Below, piece by piece: positions 1 through 5,549 of a DNA stretch of 5,549 bases (positions are counted from its first letter, which is position 1; each line of letters opens with the position of its first letter). Below the pieces are notes generated by a model, which did no database searches, had not been told where the DNA came from, and was given only the letters and a program-made list of their open reading frames with translations. Both the position numbers and the translations under genes were made by a program. Source of the DNA: Deltaproteobacteria bacterium (lineage in GTDB: Bacteria > Desulfobacterota > Desulfobacteria > Desulfobacterales > B30-G6); assembly GCA_003647375.1 (NCBI GenBank), contig QMMS01000310.1, forward strand, positions 1-5,549, read 5' to 3'.

Positions 1-8
1 AATAGGGA

Positions 9-110
9 TTTTCGCGTTCTGACAAGGCGGGCGTCAGATTTAACCCGGAGGAATAGCGTGCTATTTTGAGGAGTTAAATCATGGCGCCCAACGCCGGCAG
101 GGCGTGAAAA
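9..110. repeat. Long intergenic hairpin, element A
   Basis: This stretch folds almost completely on itself. Positions 9-21 pair with 98-110 over 13 bp, including three G-U wobbles. Positions 26-29 pair with 92-95, 30-36 with 82-88 (one wobble), and 37-44 with 73-80 without mismatch, with a single bulged A at 81. A 7-by-7 internal loop (45-51 and 66-72) is capped by AATAG/CTATT (52-56 and 61-65) around a CGTG loop. The wobbles sit where strict DNA symmetry fails but RNA pairing holds, which suggests an RNA structure. No open reading frame with a plausible start occupies it. It shares junction motifs with the hairpin at 5421-5525. It may be a dispersed repeat of the REP or MITE kind, a structured RNA, or the 3' end of an upstream transcript. 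Its left edge may lie outside the window. Confidence 0.75.
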
Positions 111-170
111 GACCATTTATGGATGGACAATAGGTAAAAGACCACGGCGCTCGCATGGCAGCTGGTATGA

Positions 171-199
171 TTGTTGCTTTCCACAATATGAGGTAATAT
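171..199 (+). promoter_or_regulatory. Putative promoter of the zinc-ribbon/rubrerythrin genes
   Basis: A -35-like TTGTTG (171-176) is followed after 17 bp by TAATAT (194-199), a fair match to a sigma-70 -10 box. The region from 194 to 220 is strongly AT-rich. It lies just upstream of the strong ribosome binding site AAGGAGG (219-225), so the leader would be short. Other AT-rich hexamers nearby could serve equally well as the -10, so the exact placement is uncertain. Confidence 0.4.
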
Positions 200-232
200 A
201 TTCCTATTATATATTAATAAGGAGGATTAACG

Positions 233-445
233 ATGACCGATCACAACAAACGCTATCACATCAAATCCGCCTGTCCCCAGTGTGGATGCAGTTTTGCCCA
301 GGTTTTGAGTGCTGAAGAACTGAAAAAGAAATATGGGGATATGCCGAATGTGGAACTTGAATGTGGCGAGTGTATGCTTAAGTTCCAGGAGGAAACGAAA
401 AAGGCCTGCCCGGAATGGGATAAAGACTGCAGGCTCGAGGAATAG
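233..445 (+). CDS. Small zinc-ribbon-like protein, 70 aa, function unknown
   Basis: I do not recognise a named family. The 70-residue product has two CxxC knuckles, C14-P-Q-C17 and C44-G-E-C47, separated by 26 residues that include a charged, probably helical part (about 26-35). This is the usual layout of a zinc ribbon or rubredoxin-like metal site. Further cysteines at 19, 59 and 66 are unusual for so short a protein and might form a second site or a disulfide. There is no signal peptide or membrane segment, so it is probably cytoplasmic. The start is well supported: AAGGAGG (219-225) lies 7 nt before the ATG. The rubrerythrin-like gene follows after 35 bp on the same strand, suggesting co-transcription and a role in metal handling, redox or stress; that role is inference only. 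Confidence 0.75.
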   Translation: MTDHNKRYHIKSACPQCGCSFAQVLSAEELKKKYGDMPNVELECGECMLKFQEETKKACPEWDKDCRLEE

Positions 446-480
446 ACAAACAACTTCACCCATCAAAGAAAGGTACCCCC

Positions 481-960
481 ATGCTGTATGATTTTAATGC
501 GAATGAAATTCTTCAAATGGCAGAACAGATTGAAAGAAACGGTGCTGATTTTTATAGGAAATCAGCCGAAAAAATTCAAGACCCAGCAGATAAAGAGCTA
601 CTGTTGAACCTGGCTGAAATGGAGGATGAACACGAAAAAACCTTTGCAGCCATGAGATCAAAACTGACGGCGGACGAAAAAGCGCAGACAGTGTTTGATC
701 CTGAAGGCGAAACCGTACGCTATCTAAAAGCCCTGGCTGATTCAAAAGTTTTTTTCGAGAAAACCATCGATACCAGCAACATGGAAGGCATTCTAAAAGA
801 AGCCATCACCGCTGAAAAAGATTCCATCCTGTTCTACCTTGGTATAAAGGACGTGGTGCCGGAAGCGCTCGGCAAAGACAGAATCGATCAGGTAATCAAA
901 GAAGAAATGTCCCATATCAATCTGCTGACCAGAGAGCTGGTGGCTCTCAACAAAGGGTAA
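481..960 (+). CDS. Rubrerythrin-like diiron ferritin-family protein
   Basis: The 159-residue protein is a ferritin-like four-helix bundle of the rubrerythrin (erythrin domain) type. Likely diiron ligands are visible in order: E18 in helix 1, the E48-x-x-H51 motif in helix 2, E112 in helix 3 and the E142-x-x-H145 motif in helix 4. The pattern of two ExxH motifs about 94 residues apart is typical of the family. The C-terminal rubredoxin domain of classical rubrerythrin is absent: the protein has no cysteine at all, so an external electron donor would be needed for peroxidase activity. Known relatives reduce hydrogen peroxide in anaerobes, but some homologues serve other ferritin-like roles. An AAAGGT ribosome binding site (469-474) lies 6 nt before the ATG. 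It follows the zinc-ribbon gene by 35 bp, and that small cysteine-rich protein is a conceivable, unproven partner. Confidence 0.85.
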   Translation: MLYDFNANEILQMAEQIERNGADFYRKSAEKIQDPADKELLLNLAEMEDEHEKTFAAMRSKLTADEKAQTVFDPEGETVRYLKALADSKVFFEKTIDTSNMEGILKEAITAEKDSILFYLGIKDVVPEALGKDRIDQVIKEEMSHINLLTRELVALNKG

Positions 961-1118
961 CGTTCCATTCGATCCGGATCTCGTGAGCAAATAAGCCCGA
1001 TAGTTGCATACGTCGGGGTAAGGTCAAAAAAGAGACTGTCGGCAGGTTCAGGACAACGAACCAGAGGGGAAAGATCACCCTTGAGACCCGATACGCCCTG
1101 GACATGTCTCTTAATGGG

Positions 1119-1148
1119 TTAATGATACATTGTTGTCTCACTTATAAA
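1119..1148 (+). promoter_or_regulatory. Candidate promoter of the nifU-nifS-cysE-cysK operon
   Basis: TATAAA (1143-1148) resembles a sigma-70 -10 box. An 18-bp spacer separates it from TTAATG (1119-1124), a weak -35. The -10 lies in the centre of the palindrome at 1134-1156, which would suit repression by a bound regulator, and the weak -35 would suit a promoter needing help. An alternative -10 is TAAAAT (1163-1168), for which I see no well-spaced -35. Transcription from the first would leave a leader of roughly 40 nt before nifU. Confidence 0.35.
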
Positions 1149-1156
1149 GTGAGACA
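1134..1156. promoter_or_regulatory. Perfect palindrome upstream of nifU, likely operator
   Basis: The 10-bp arm TGTCTCACTT (1134-1143) is matched exactly by AAGTGAGACA (1147-1156) around a 3-bp ATA centre. It ends 37 bp before the nifU start and covers the candidate -10 box. A further TGTCTC copy lies at 1105-1110, 29 bp upstream, and might be an extra half-site. A perfect 23-bp palindrome in this position is typical of a dimeric repressor site. Fe-S and cysteine genes are often controlled by Rrf2-family regulators (IscR, CymR), but no regulator gene is present here and I cannot match the site to a known consensus. No run of T follows it, so it does not look like an intrinsic terminator. Confidence 0.55.
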
Positions 1157-1182
1157 CTCGAATAAAATATTATTAAGGTTAC

Positions 1183-1188
1183 AGGAGG
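1183..1188 (+). promoter_or_regulatory. Ribosome binding site fixing the nifU start
   Basis: A perfect AGGAGG lies 5 nt before the ATG at 1194. This settles the start: an in-frame ATG at 1104 would add 30 residues unlike any NifU, has no comparable site, and lies upstream of the palindrome and candidate promoter. Confidence 0.85.
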
Positions 1189-1193
1189 CAAAT

Positions 1194-2024
1194 ATGTGGG
1201 AATACACGGACAAGGTAAAAGACCATTTCATCAACCCTCGAAATGTCGGTTTCATCGATAATCCTGATGGCATGGGCGAAGTCGGTTCACTTGCCTGCGG
1301 GGATGCGCTGAAACTCACCTTCAAGCTGGGGGATGATAAAAAAATTAGTGATGCCAAATTTCAAACATTCGGCTGCGCCAGCGCCATCGCTTCATCTTCC
1401 GCCCTCACCGAAATGATCAAGGGATTGACCCTGAAGGAAGCTGCAGTCATCACCAATGACGATATCGCCCAATTCCTGGGTGGACTCCCAAAGGAAAAAA
1501 TGCATTGTTCCGTTATGGGTCGTGATGCCCTGGAAAAAGCCATCGCCTATTACGAGGGCGCGTCAATCCCAGTAAAAGAAGGTGAAATCGTTTGCGAATG
1601 TTTTGGAGTCACCGACATCGAAATCAGAAGGGCTGTTCAGGAAAACGGTCTCAAGACGGTTGAAGATGTAACAGACTATGTAAAAGCCGGTGGTGGATGC
1701 GGCAACTGCCATGACCGAATCGGAGAAATCATTTCTGAGGTTCGGGGGAAGCCTGTTCTGGTTAAGCCCGTACCAAAAGCTTTGACCAATGTTCAGAAAA
1801 TAAAAATGATTGAAGAAACCCTGGACAGGGAAATCAAACCCGCCTTGAAAAAGGACGGTGGAGATATCGAGCTTGTGGATTTTGACCACAATACCGTTTT
1901 TGTCAGATTGCGCGGCACCTGCTCCACATGTGCGGCATCACAGGTCACCCTGGAAAGCTACGTCGAAACAAAACTCAAAGAGCTGGTATCCCCTGATTTG
2001 GTTGTAAGTGAGGTGCGGCAATGA
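1194..2024 (+). CDS. nifU: NifU, three-domain Fe-S cluster scaffold protein
   Basis: This 276-residue protein builds Fe-S clusters from iron and sulfur supplied by NifS and passes them to apoproteins in the cytoplasm. Three domains are visible. The IscU-like scaffold (about 1-125) carries the cluster cysteines C35, C61 and C105, with C35 in an A-C-G-D context and C105 in H-C-S. The central BFD-like domain (about 130-182) has C134-x-C136 and C169-x-x-C172, ligands of a permanent [2Fe-2S] cluster. The C-terminal Nfu domain (about 200-276) has C243-x-x-C246. All nine expected cysteines are present, so it should be functional. It is somewhat shorter than the roughly 310-residue Azotobacter protein, probably through shorter linkers. 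The ATG at 1194 was chosen because of its AGGAGG and the family-typical N terminus MWEYTDKV. The end overlaps nifS by 4 bp. No nitrogenase gene is visible, so it is probably a general Fe-S factor. Confidence 0.95.
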   Translation: MWEYTDKVKDHFINPRNVGFIDNPDGMGEVGSLACGDALKLTFKLGDDKKISDAKFQTFGCASAIASSSALTEMIKGLTLKEAAVITNDDIAQFLGGLPKEKMHCSVMGRDALEKAIAYYEGASIPVKEGEIVCECFGVTDIEIRRAVQENGLKTVEDVTDYVKAGGGCGNCHDRIGEIISEVRGKPVLVKPVPKALTNVQKIKMIEETLDREIKPALKKDGGDIELVDFDHNTVFVRLRGTCSTCAASQVTLESYVETKLKELVSPDLVVSEVRQ

Positions 2025-3223
2025 ATATCATTTATGTAGACAACAATGCCACGACAAGGGTTGATCCAGTGGTGGTGGAAGCCATGATGCCCTACTATAC
2101 CGAAAATTATGGGAATCCTTCCAGTATGCATGCCTTTGGCGGAAACGTGGCCACCTCAGTTAAAGAAGCCCGGGAACACATAGCGTCGCTCATCAATGCG
2201 TCTCCCGAAGAAATTATTTTTACCAGTTGTGGCACCGAAAGTGATTCCACGGCAATCCGGGCCACAATTTCATCCATCCCGGACAAAAAGCACATTATCA
2301 CTTCACGGGTCGAACACCCCGCTGTCAAGAATCTGTATGAACACCTGGCGAAAAAAGGCTATAAAGTCACATTTGTCCCAGTCGATCGTCAGGGCAGCCT
2401 GGATCTTGATTTTTTCTACGATCACCTCACAGAAGACACGGCGCTGATCAGCATCATGTGGGCCAACAATGAAACCGGTGTCATATTCCCCATCGATGAA
2501 ATAGCACGGGTAGCCAAAGACAGGGGTATCGTTCTACACACCGATGCAGTCCAGGCTGTGGGCAAGATCCCCGTTGATGTTCAAAAAACCAGTGTCGACC
2601 TTCTGTCACTTTCCGGGCACAAAATCCACGCACCCAAAGGGGTGGGGGCGCTCTATGTGAGAAAAGGAACTAAATTTACCCCCTTTCTCATCGGTGGCCA
2701 TCAGGAAAAAGGACGTAGAGGCGGTACTGAAAACGTCTCGGCCATAGTCGGTCTCGGGAAAGCCGGTATGCTGGCGGCAGACCTTCTGAAAGGCACCATG
2801 ACGGAAGTAGGGCGTCTGCGGGACAGGCTCGAGCAGGGTCTGGTCAGCCGCGTTCAAAATGCTATGGTCAACGGTGACACAGCATCACGGCTTCCGAATA
2901 CCACGAATATCAGTTTTGAATATATTGAAGGTGAATCCATCCTCCTGATGATGAACGAACTGAACATCTGTGCGTCTTCTGGATCTGCCTGTACGTCGGG
3001 ATCTCTGGAGCCCTCTCATGTTTTAAGGGCCATGGGAATCCCTTTTACGGCCGCTCATGGGTCCATACGTTTCAGCCTGAGCCATTACAACACCGAAGAA
3101 GAGATGGATTTTATCATCGAGAAAATGCCTCCGATCATCGACCGGTTGCGACAGATGTCTCCTTTCTGGAACCAGGGGAAACCGGTTGAAAGCATGCTGA
3201 CCGGAGCGGAATGTCCCCTATAG
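2021..3223 (+). CDS. nifS: NifS cysteine desulfurase
   Basis: This PLP enzyme of the class-V aminotransferase fold converts cysteine to alanine and holds the sulfur as an enzyme persulfide for transfer to NifU. The 400-residue length matches the family. Visible key residues are H99, which stacks on the cofactor in this family, N149 in ANNETG, D175 and Q178 in the DAVQ motif, the Schiff-base lysine K201 in SGHK, and the catalytic C324 in SSGSACTSGSLEPSHVL. The short, precise active-site loop without a long insertion marks a group I (NifS/IscS) enzyme rather than SufS; the GSLEPSHVL continuation looks NifS-like rather than IscS-like. The ATG overlaps the nifU stop as ATGA, and GAGGTG (2010-2015) lies 5 nt upstream, so translation is probably coupled and keeps donor and scaffold in balance. 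Confidence 0.95.
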   Translation: MNIIYVDNNATTRVDPVVVEAMMPYYTENYGNPSSMHAFGGNVATSVKEAREHIASLINASPEEIIFTSCGTESDSTAIRATISSIPDKKHIITSRVEHPAVKNLYEHLAKKGYKVTFVPVDRQGSLDLDFFYDHLTEDTALISIMWANNETGVIFPIDEIARVAKDRGIVLHTDAVQAVGKIPVDVQKTSVDLLSLSGHKIHAPKGVGALYVRKGTKFTPFLIGGHQEKGRRGGTENVSAIVGLGKAGMLAADLLKGTMTEVGRLRDRLEQGLVSRVQNAMVNGDTASRLPNTTNISFEYIEGESILLMMNELNICASSGSACTSGSLEPSHVLRAMGIPFTAAHGSIRFSLSHYNTEEEMDFIIEKMPPIIDRLRQMSPFWNQGKPVESMLTGAECPL

Positions 3224-3235
3224 GGAAACACGCCC

Positions 3236-4207
3236 ATGCCGACGAATAAAAATATCGAAAACCAAGCTGCCTGCAAGATCGACGCCCAGGCACTGTCGCA
3301 TTACCGCGGCAGGCTCCCGGAGATCGCTGAAAAAATCATTGCAAAATGTGAGGATGATGAATGCTACAACCATATCAACTATGAACCGATTCCGTCAAAA
3401 ACGTCCGTTGTCGATATCATTCAGCGCTTGCGGGAAGTCCTGTTTCCGGGTTACTTCACCAGGGAAAAATTAGACCCGATGAATCTGGCCTACAGCATGG
3501 GCCAGACCGTTTCTGTTCTGTTCGACCAGCTTTCAGAACAGATCTGTCACAGTGTCCGGCATGATTGCTTTCGCTATGACCAGGAATGCAGCGAATGCGC
3601 TGAAAAGGGCAATGAAGTTTCCCTCATGTTTCTGGAATCAATCCCCGAATTGCGTGAAATCCTCGCTACAGACGTGGCTGCCGCATATGCGGGCGATCCC
3701 GCGGCCAAAAGTTTCGATGAAATAATCTTCAGTTATCCGGGGATATTTGCCTTGATGGTTTACAGGGTGGCACACAGGCTCCACCTAATGGCCGTGCCGC
3801 TGCTGCCCCGTATCATGACCGAATACGCGCACAGTATCACCGGAATCGACATCCATCCGGGTGCTGAAATCGGCAGGGGGTTTGTCATCGATCATGGGAC
3901 AGGGGTGGTAATCGGTGAAACGACCGTCATCGGAGAAAACGTCCGAATCTACCAAGGCGTCACCCTGGGGGCGCTGTCCCTGCCTATGAATGCGGGGGAT
4001 CGACTGCGCGGAATCAAGCGGCACCCCACCATTGAAGACGATGTTATCCTTTATTCCGGGGCTACCATTCTTGGCGGAGAAACCGTCATCGGTGCAAAAT
4101 CGGTAATCGGCGGAAATGTATGGTTGACCGATTCGGTGCCCCCCGACACCAAGGTCATCATGAAAAAGCCCGAATTGATCTACATGTCCTCGAATGACGC
4201 GGAATAA
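3236..4207 (+). CDS. cysE: Serine O-acetyltransferase, long EpsC-like form
   Basis: The enzyme transfers acetyl from acetyl-CoA to L-serine, giving O-acetylserine for CysK. At 323 residues it is longer than E. coli CysE (273) and resembles the EpsC-like long group. About 1-170 is a mostly helical N-terminal part. About 200-310 is a left-handed beta-helix of hexapeptide repeats. The catalytic region is intact: D205 and H207 in GIDIHPG, D219-H220 in IDHGTG, and H263 in the KRHP loop. D205 and H220 have the same 15-residue spacing as the E. coli D143/H158 pair. An unusual C104-x6-C111-x6-C118-x2-C121 cluster lies in the N-terminal part. The C terminus ends in NDAE and lacks the terminal isoleucine that inserts into CysK in classical cysteine synthase complexes. 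It starts 12 bp after nifS with only a weak AGGGA (3222-3226), so it probably relies on translation from upstream. Confidence 0.9.
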   Translation: MPTNKNIENQAACKIDAQALSHYRGRLPEIAEKIIAKCEDDECYNHINYEPIPSKTSVVDIIQRLREVLFPGYFTREKLDPMNLAYSMGQTVSVLFDQLSEQICHSVRHDCFRYDQECSECAEKGNEVSLMFLESIPELREILATDVAAAYAGDPAAKSFDEIIFSYPGIFALMVYRVAHRLHLMAVPLLPRIMTEYAHSITGIDIHPGAEIGRGFVIDHGTGVVIGETTVIGENVRIYQGVTLGALSLPMNAGDRLRGIKRHPTIEDDVILYSGATILGGETVIGAKSVIGGNVWLTDSVPPDTKVIMKKPELIYMSSNDAE

Positions 4208-4272
4208 TCACTCCCGCCGCTTCACACCCATTATTAACTGCTGCCAAACATCAACAACCAAAGGAGGTCAGC

Positions 4273-5193
4273 ATGAATATATTTCCCAGAATTCAAAACA
4301 CTATCGGCACAACCCCCCTGGTTCGGATAGGAAACATGGCCAAGGGGTCGGACTGTGATATTCTTGCCAAACTCGAATTTTTCAATCCACTTGGAAGTGT
4401 CAAAGACAGAATTGCCGCATCCATGATCGATGCAGCCGAACGCGAAGGGCTCATTGGGCCTGAAACACTGATCGTTGAACCGACCAGCGGGAATACCGGA
4501 ATTGCCCTCGCGTTTGTTTGCGCGGCAAAGGGTTATCGGCTCTGTCTCACCATGCCGGAAACCATGAGCATTGAGCGCAGAAAACTATTGCAGCACCTGG
4601 GTGCCGAACTCATATTGACGCCCGGCTCCGACGGTATGAAAGGGGCCATTAAAAAATCCACTGAAATACTATCTGAAACCCAAAATGCCTTCATGCCGAA
4701 TCAGTTCAAGAATCCAGCCAATCCGGCAATACACAGAGAGACCACTGCCAGGGAAATATGGGACGACACTGCAGGAAGCGTAGATATTTTCGTCTCCGGC
4801 GTCGGAACCGGCGGTACCATCACAGGTGTTGCCGAAACGATCAAGCAAAAGAAACCGTCCTTCAGAGCCGTAGCGGTTGAGCCTGCCGATTCTCCGATCC
4901 TTTCCGGTGGAAATCCCGGGCCCCACAAGATTCAAGGTATTGGAGCCGGGTTCATCCCAGAGGTTCTGAATACCACCATTATCGACGAAGTCGTCACCGT
5001 CACCAATGACGAAGCCTTTGAAACAGCGAGGAAGCTTGCCAACACGGAAGGCATCCTCTGCGGGATATCGTCCGGAGCCGCCATGGCGGCGGCGCTGAAA
5101 CTGGCTCAAAGAAAAGAAACCAAAGGCAAACGGATAGTGGTGGTGCTACCCAGCACGGGTGAGCGCTATATCAGCACCGATCTTTTCCGATGA
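4273..5193 (+). CDS. cysK: O-acetylserine sulfhydrylase (cysteine synthase)
   Basis: This fold-type II PLP enzyme makes cysteine from O-acetylserine and sulfide in the cytoplasm. The 306-residue length is normal. The Schiff-base lysine is K44 in NPLGSVKDR. The substrate loop TSGNTG is at 71-76, the phosphate-binding GTGGT at 178-182, and PSTGERY begins at P293, with S294 in the position that contacts the cofactor ring nitrogen. The IGAGF motif near the C-terminal third is also typical. CysK and CysM are hard to separate by eye, but the overall motif set favours CysK. A near-perfect AAGGAGGT (4261-4268) precedes the ATG, stronger than the site of cysE. The gap from cysE is 65 bp with no obvious terminator, so it is probably the last gene of the operon and translated efficiently on its own. 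Confidence 0.92.
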   Translation: MNIFPRIQNTIGTTPLVRIGNMAKGSDCDILAKLEFFNPLGSVKDRIAASMIDAAEREGLIGPETLIVEPTSGNTGIALAFVCAAKGYRLCLTMPETMSIERRKLLQHLGAELILTPGSDGMKGAIKKSTEILSETQNAFMPNQFKNPANPAIHRETTAREIWDDTAGSVDIFVSGVGTGGTITGVAETIKQKKPSFRAVAVEPADSPILSGGNPGPHKIQGIGAGFIPEVLNTTIIDEVVTVTNDEAFETARKLANTEGILCGISSGAAMAAALKLAQRKETKGKRIVVVLPSTGERYISTDLFR

Positions 5194-5249
5194 TCCGTTT
5201 ATAGCATTTGTCAAAATATCGTTCCGATTGCATTAGAAGGGGTTTCCAT

Positions 5250-5271
5250 ATTTATGACAATCCTCATAAAT
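5250..5271. promoter_or_regulatory. Crp/Fnr-like palindromic operator candidate
   Basis: ATTTATGA (5250-5257) and TCATAAAT (5264-5271) are perfect inverted copies separated by 6 bp. The GA-N6-TC core has the spacing of Crp/Fnr-family sites (TGTGA-N6-TCACA for Crp). It lies 56 bp past the cysK stop and could serve a gene beyond the right edge. It might instead be a weak hairpin in the cysK 3' end. Confidence 0.35.
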
Positions 5272-5321
5272 CGGATCAGCGGGGAGACCTTTCGCCTTTA
5301 AGGGCAACAATGTCGTGTTTC

Positions 5322-5344
5322 ATAAAATCGTGTAACGATTTTAT
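5322..5344. repeat. Perfect AT-rich inverted repeat, possible weak terminator
   Basis: ATAAAATCGT (5322-5331) pairs exactly with ACGATTTTAT (5335-5344) around a GTA triloop. The right arm contains TTTT, and TTG follows. As RNA this would be a 10-bp stem, but it is AT-rich and lacks a proper U tail, so termination is uncertain. It may instead be a protein binding site. Confidence 0.45.
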
Positions 5345-5354
5345 TGAGACAGGA

Positions 5355-5380
5355 GTGTATCATAAAACCCGATGATACAC
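5355..5380. repeat. Perfect inverted repeat GTGTATCAT / ATGATACAC
   Basis: GTGTATCAT (5355-5363) and ATGATACAC (5372-5380) are exact inverted copies separated by 8 bp. It comes 10 bp after the preceding inverted repeat. The length and spacing suit a dimeric regulator site or a small hairpin. I do not recognise the motif. Confidence 0.45.
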
Positions 5381-5420
5381 TTGATATTAGCGAATGGCAC
5401 GGACACTTTCCCCTATCGTT

Positions 5421-5525
5421 GCAAAAGCCGGAGGGCTTCAGAGGCAAGGCGCCTGAGGGTGAAGTCGTAGTTTTTTACTTCGAACCCTCAGCAACGTAGG
5501 ATCTGAAGTTCTCCGGATTTCCCGC
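5421..5525. repeat. Long intergenic hairpin, element B
   Basis: The outer stem pairs 5428-5442 with 5502-5516 over 15 bp, with two G-U wobbles at 5434 and 5435. It continues loosely through 5421-5427 and 5517-5525 with mismatches and a bulge. The inner stem pairs CTGAGGG (5453-5459) with CCCTCAG (5485-5491), then T5460 with A5484, then GAAGT (5461-5465) with ACTTC (5477-5481) past a 2-nt bulge. The apical loop is CGTAG plus six T. Between the stems lie CAAGGCG (5445-5451) and CAACGTAGG (5492-5500), matching CAAGGCG (23-29) and CAACGCCGG (89-97) in element A. No coding potential is evident. A structured repeat or RNA family is the most likely reading; a simple terminator would not need this second stem and these conserved junctions. 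Confidence 0.75.
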
Positions 5526-5549
5526 AGGGTAAACAACATGGCAAAAAAG

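Larger units (their letters stand above)
5194..5549. other. 356-bp region without a convincing gene, rich in inverted repeats
   Basis: No open reading frame with a good start and ribosome binding site is visible on either strand. The stretch holds three short perfect inverted repeats (5250-5271, 5322-5344, 5355-5380) and the long hairpin element B (5421-5525), described separately. A looser pair, TGATCCG (5191-5197) and CGGATCA (5272-5278), encloses the first. No classical GC-rich stem with a following T run is present, so the end of the cysK transcript is not clearly marked. Confidence 0.6.

Noticed and set aside
107..144. AAAAGACCA repeated at 107-115 and 136-144, with GGTAAAAGACCA (133-144) also inside nifU (1214-1225)
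   Set aside because: Matches of 9 to 12 bases are expected by chance in a window of this size, and the nifU copy is explained by its conserved V-K-D-H-F codons.
996..1017. CCCGA/TCGGG inverted repeat after the rubrerythrin-like gene as a terminator
   Set aside because: The stem is only 5 bp with a 12-nt loop and no T run follows.
1104..1193. In-frame 30-codon extension at the start of nifU
   Set aside because: It runs through the palindrome and candidate promoter, has no good ribosome binding site, and its residues do not resemble NifU. The ATG at 1194 has AGGAGG and the typical N terminus.
1194..3223. Reading nifU-nifS as part of a nitrogen fixation cluster
   Set aside because: No nitrogenase or other nif gene is visible. 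NifU/NifS pairs serve as general Fe-S systems in several anaerobes, and the neighbours here are cysteine genes.
4669..5109. 146-codon open frame on the minus strand inside cysK
   Set aside because: It is antisense to a clearly conserved gene, has no recognisable motif and is best explained as a shadow of cysK codon use.
5538..5549. ATG GCA AAA AAG at the right edge as the start of a further gene (Met-Ala-Lys-Lys)
   Set aside because: Only four codons are visible, and the upstream AGGG (5526-5529) is a weak ribosome site at the edge of element B. It may be real, but the window cannot show it.
1..5549. CRISPR array, tRNA, rRNA or insertion sequence
   Set aside because: There are no regularly spaced direct repeats, no tRNA cloverleaf or rRNA motif, and no transposase frame on either strand.

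Overview
The window reads as chromosomal DNA of an anaerobic, sulfur-metabolising bacterium, most likely Desulfobacterota (Desulfobacterales-like). This is inferred from gene content and protein style: a full-length three-domain NifU, a NifS-type desulfurase, a long cysteine-containing serine acetyltransferase, a rubredoxin-less rubrerythrin-like protein, and complex hairpin repeats between genes. No ribosomal or other marker gene confirms the taxon. All six supported genes are on the + strand and all look intact.

Layout. Positions 1-110 hold a long imperfect hairpin (element A). A putative promoter (171-199) precedes a 70-residue zinc-ribbon-like protein (233-445) and a diiron rubrerythrin-like protein (481-960), probably a small oxidative-stress or metal-related operon. 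A 233-bp gap (961-1193) ends in a perfect 10-bp-arm palindrome over a candidate -10 element. It is followed by a tight four-gene operon: nifU (1194-2024), nifS (2021-3223, ATGA overlap), cysE (3236-4207) and cysK (4273-5193). The last 356 bp (5194-5549) hold no convincing gene. They contain three short perfect inverted repeats and then a second long hairpin (element B, 5421-5525).

How the genes work together. CysE acetylates serine and CysK replaces the acetate with sulfide to give cysteine. NifS removes the sulfur from cysteine as a persulfide, and NifU assembles it with iron into Fe-S clusters. The operon therefore encodes a route from sulfide through cysteine to Fe-S clusters. No nitrogenase gene is visible, so a general Fe-S assembly role is more likely than a nitrogenase-specific one. 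The rubrerythrin-like protein would suit protection of such oxygen-sensitive chemistry.

The least explained parts are the two long hairpins near the window's edges. Their stems differ in sequence, but both have the same junction motifs (CAAGGCG on the left arm, CAACGNNGG on the right). They look like members of one structured intergenic repeat or RNA family. The palindromes before nifU and after cysK are plausible regulator binding sites.
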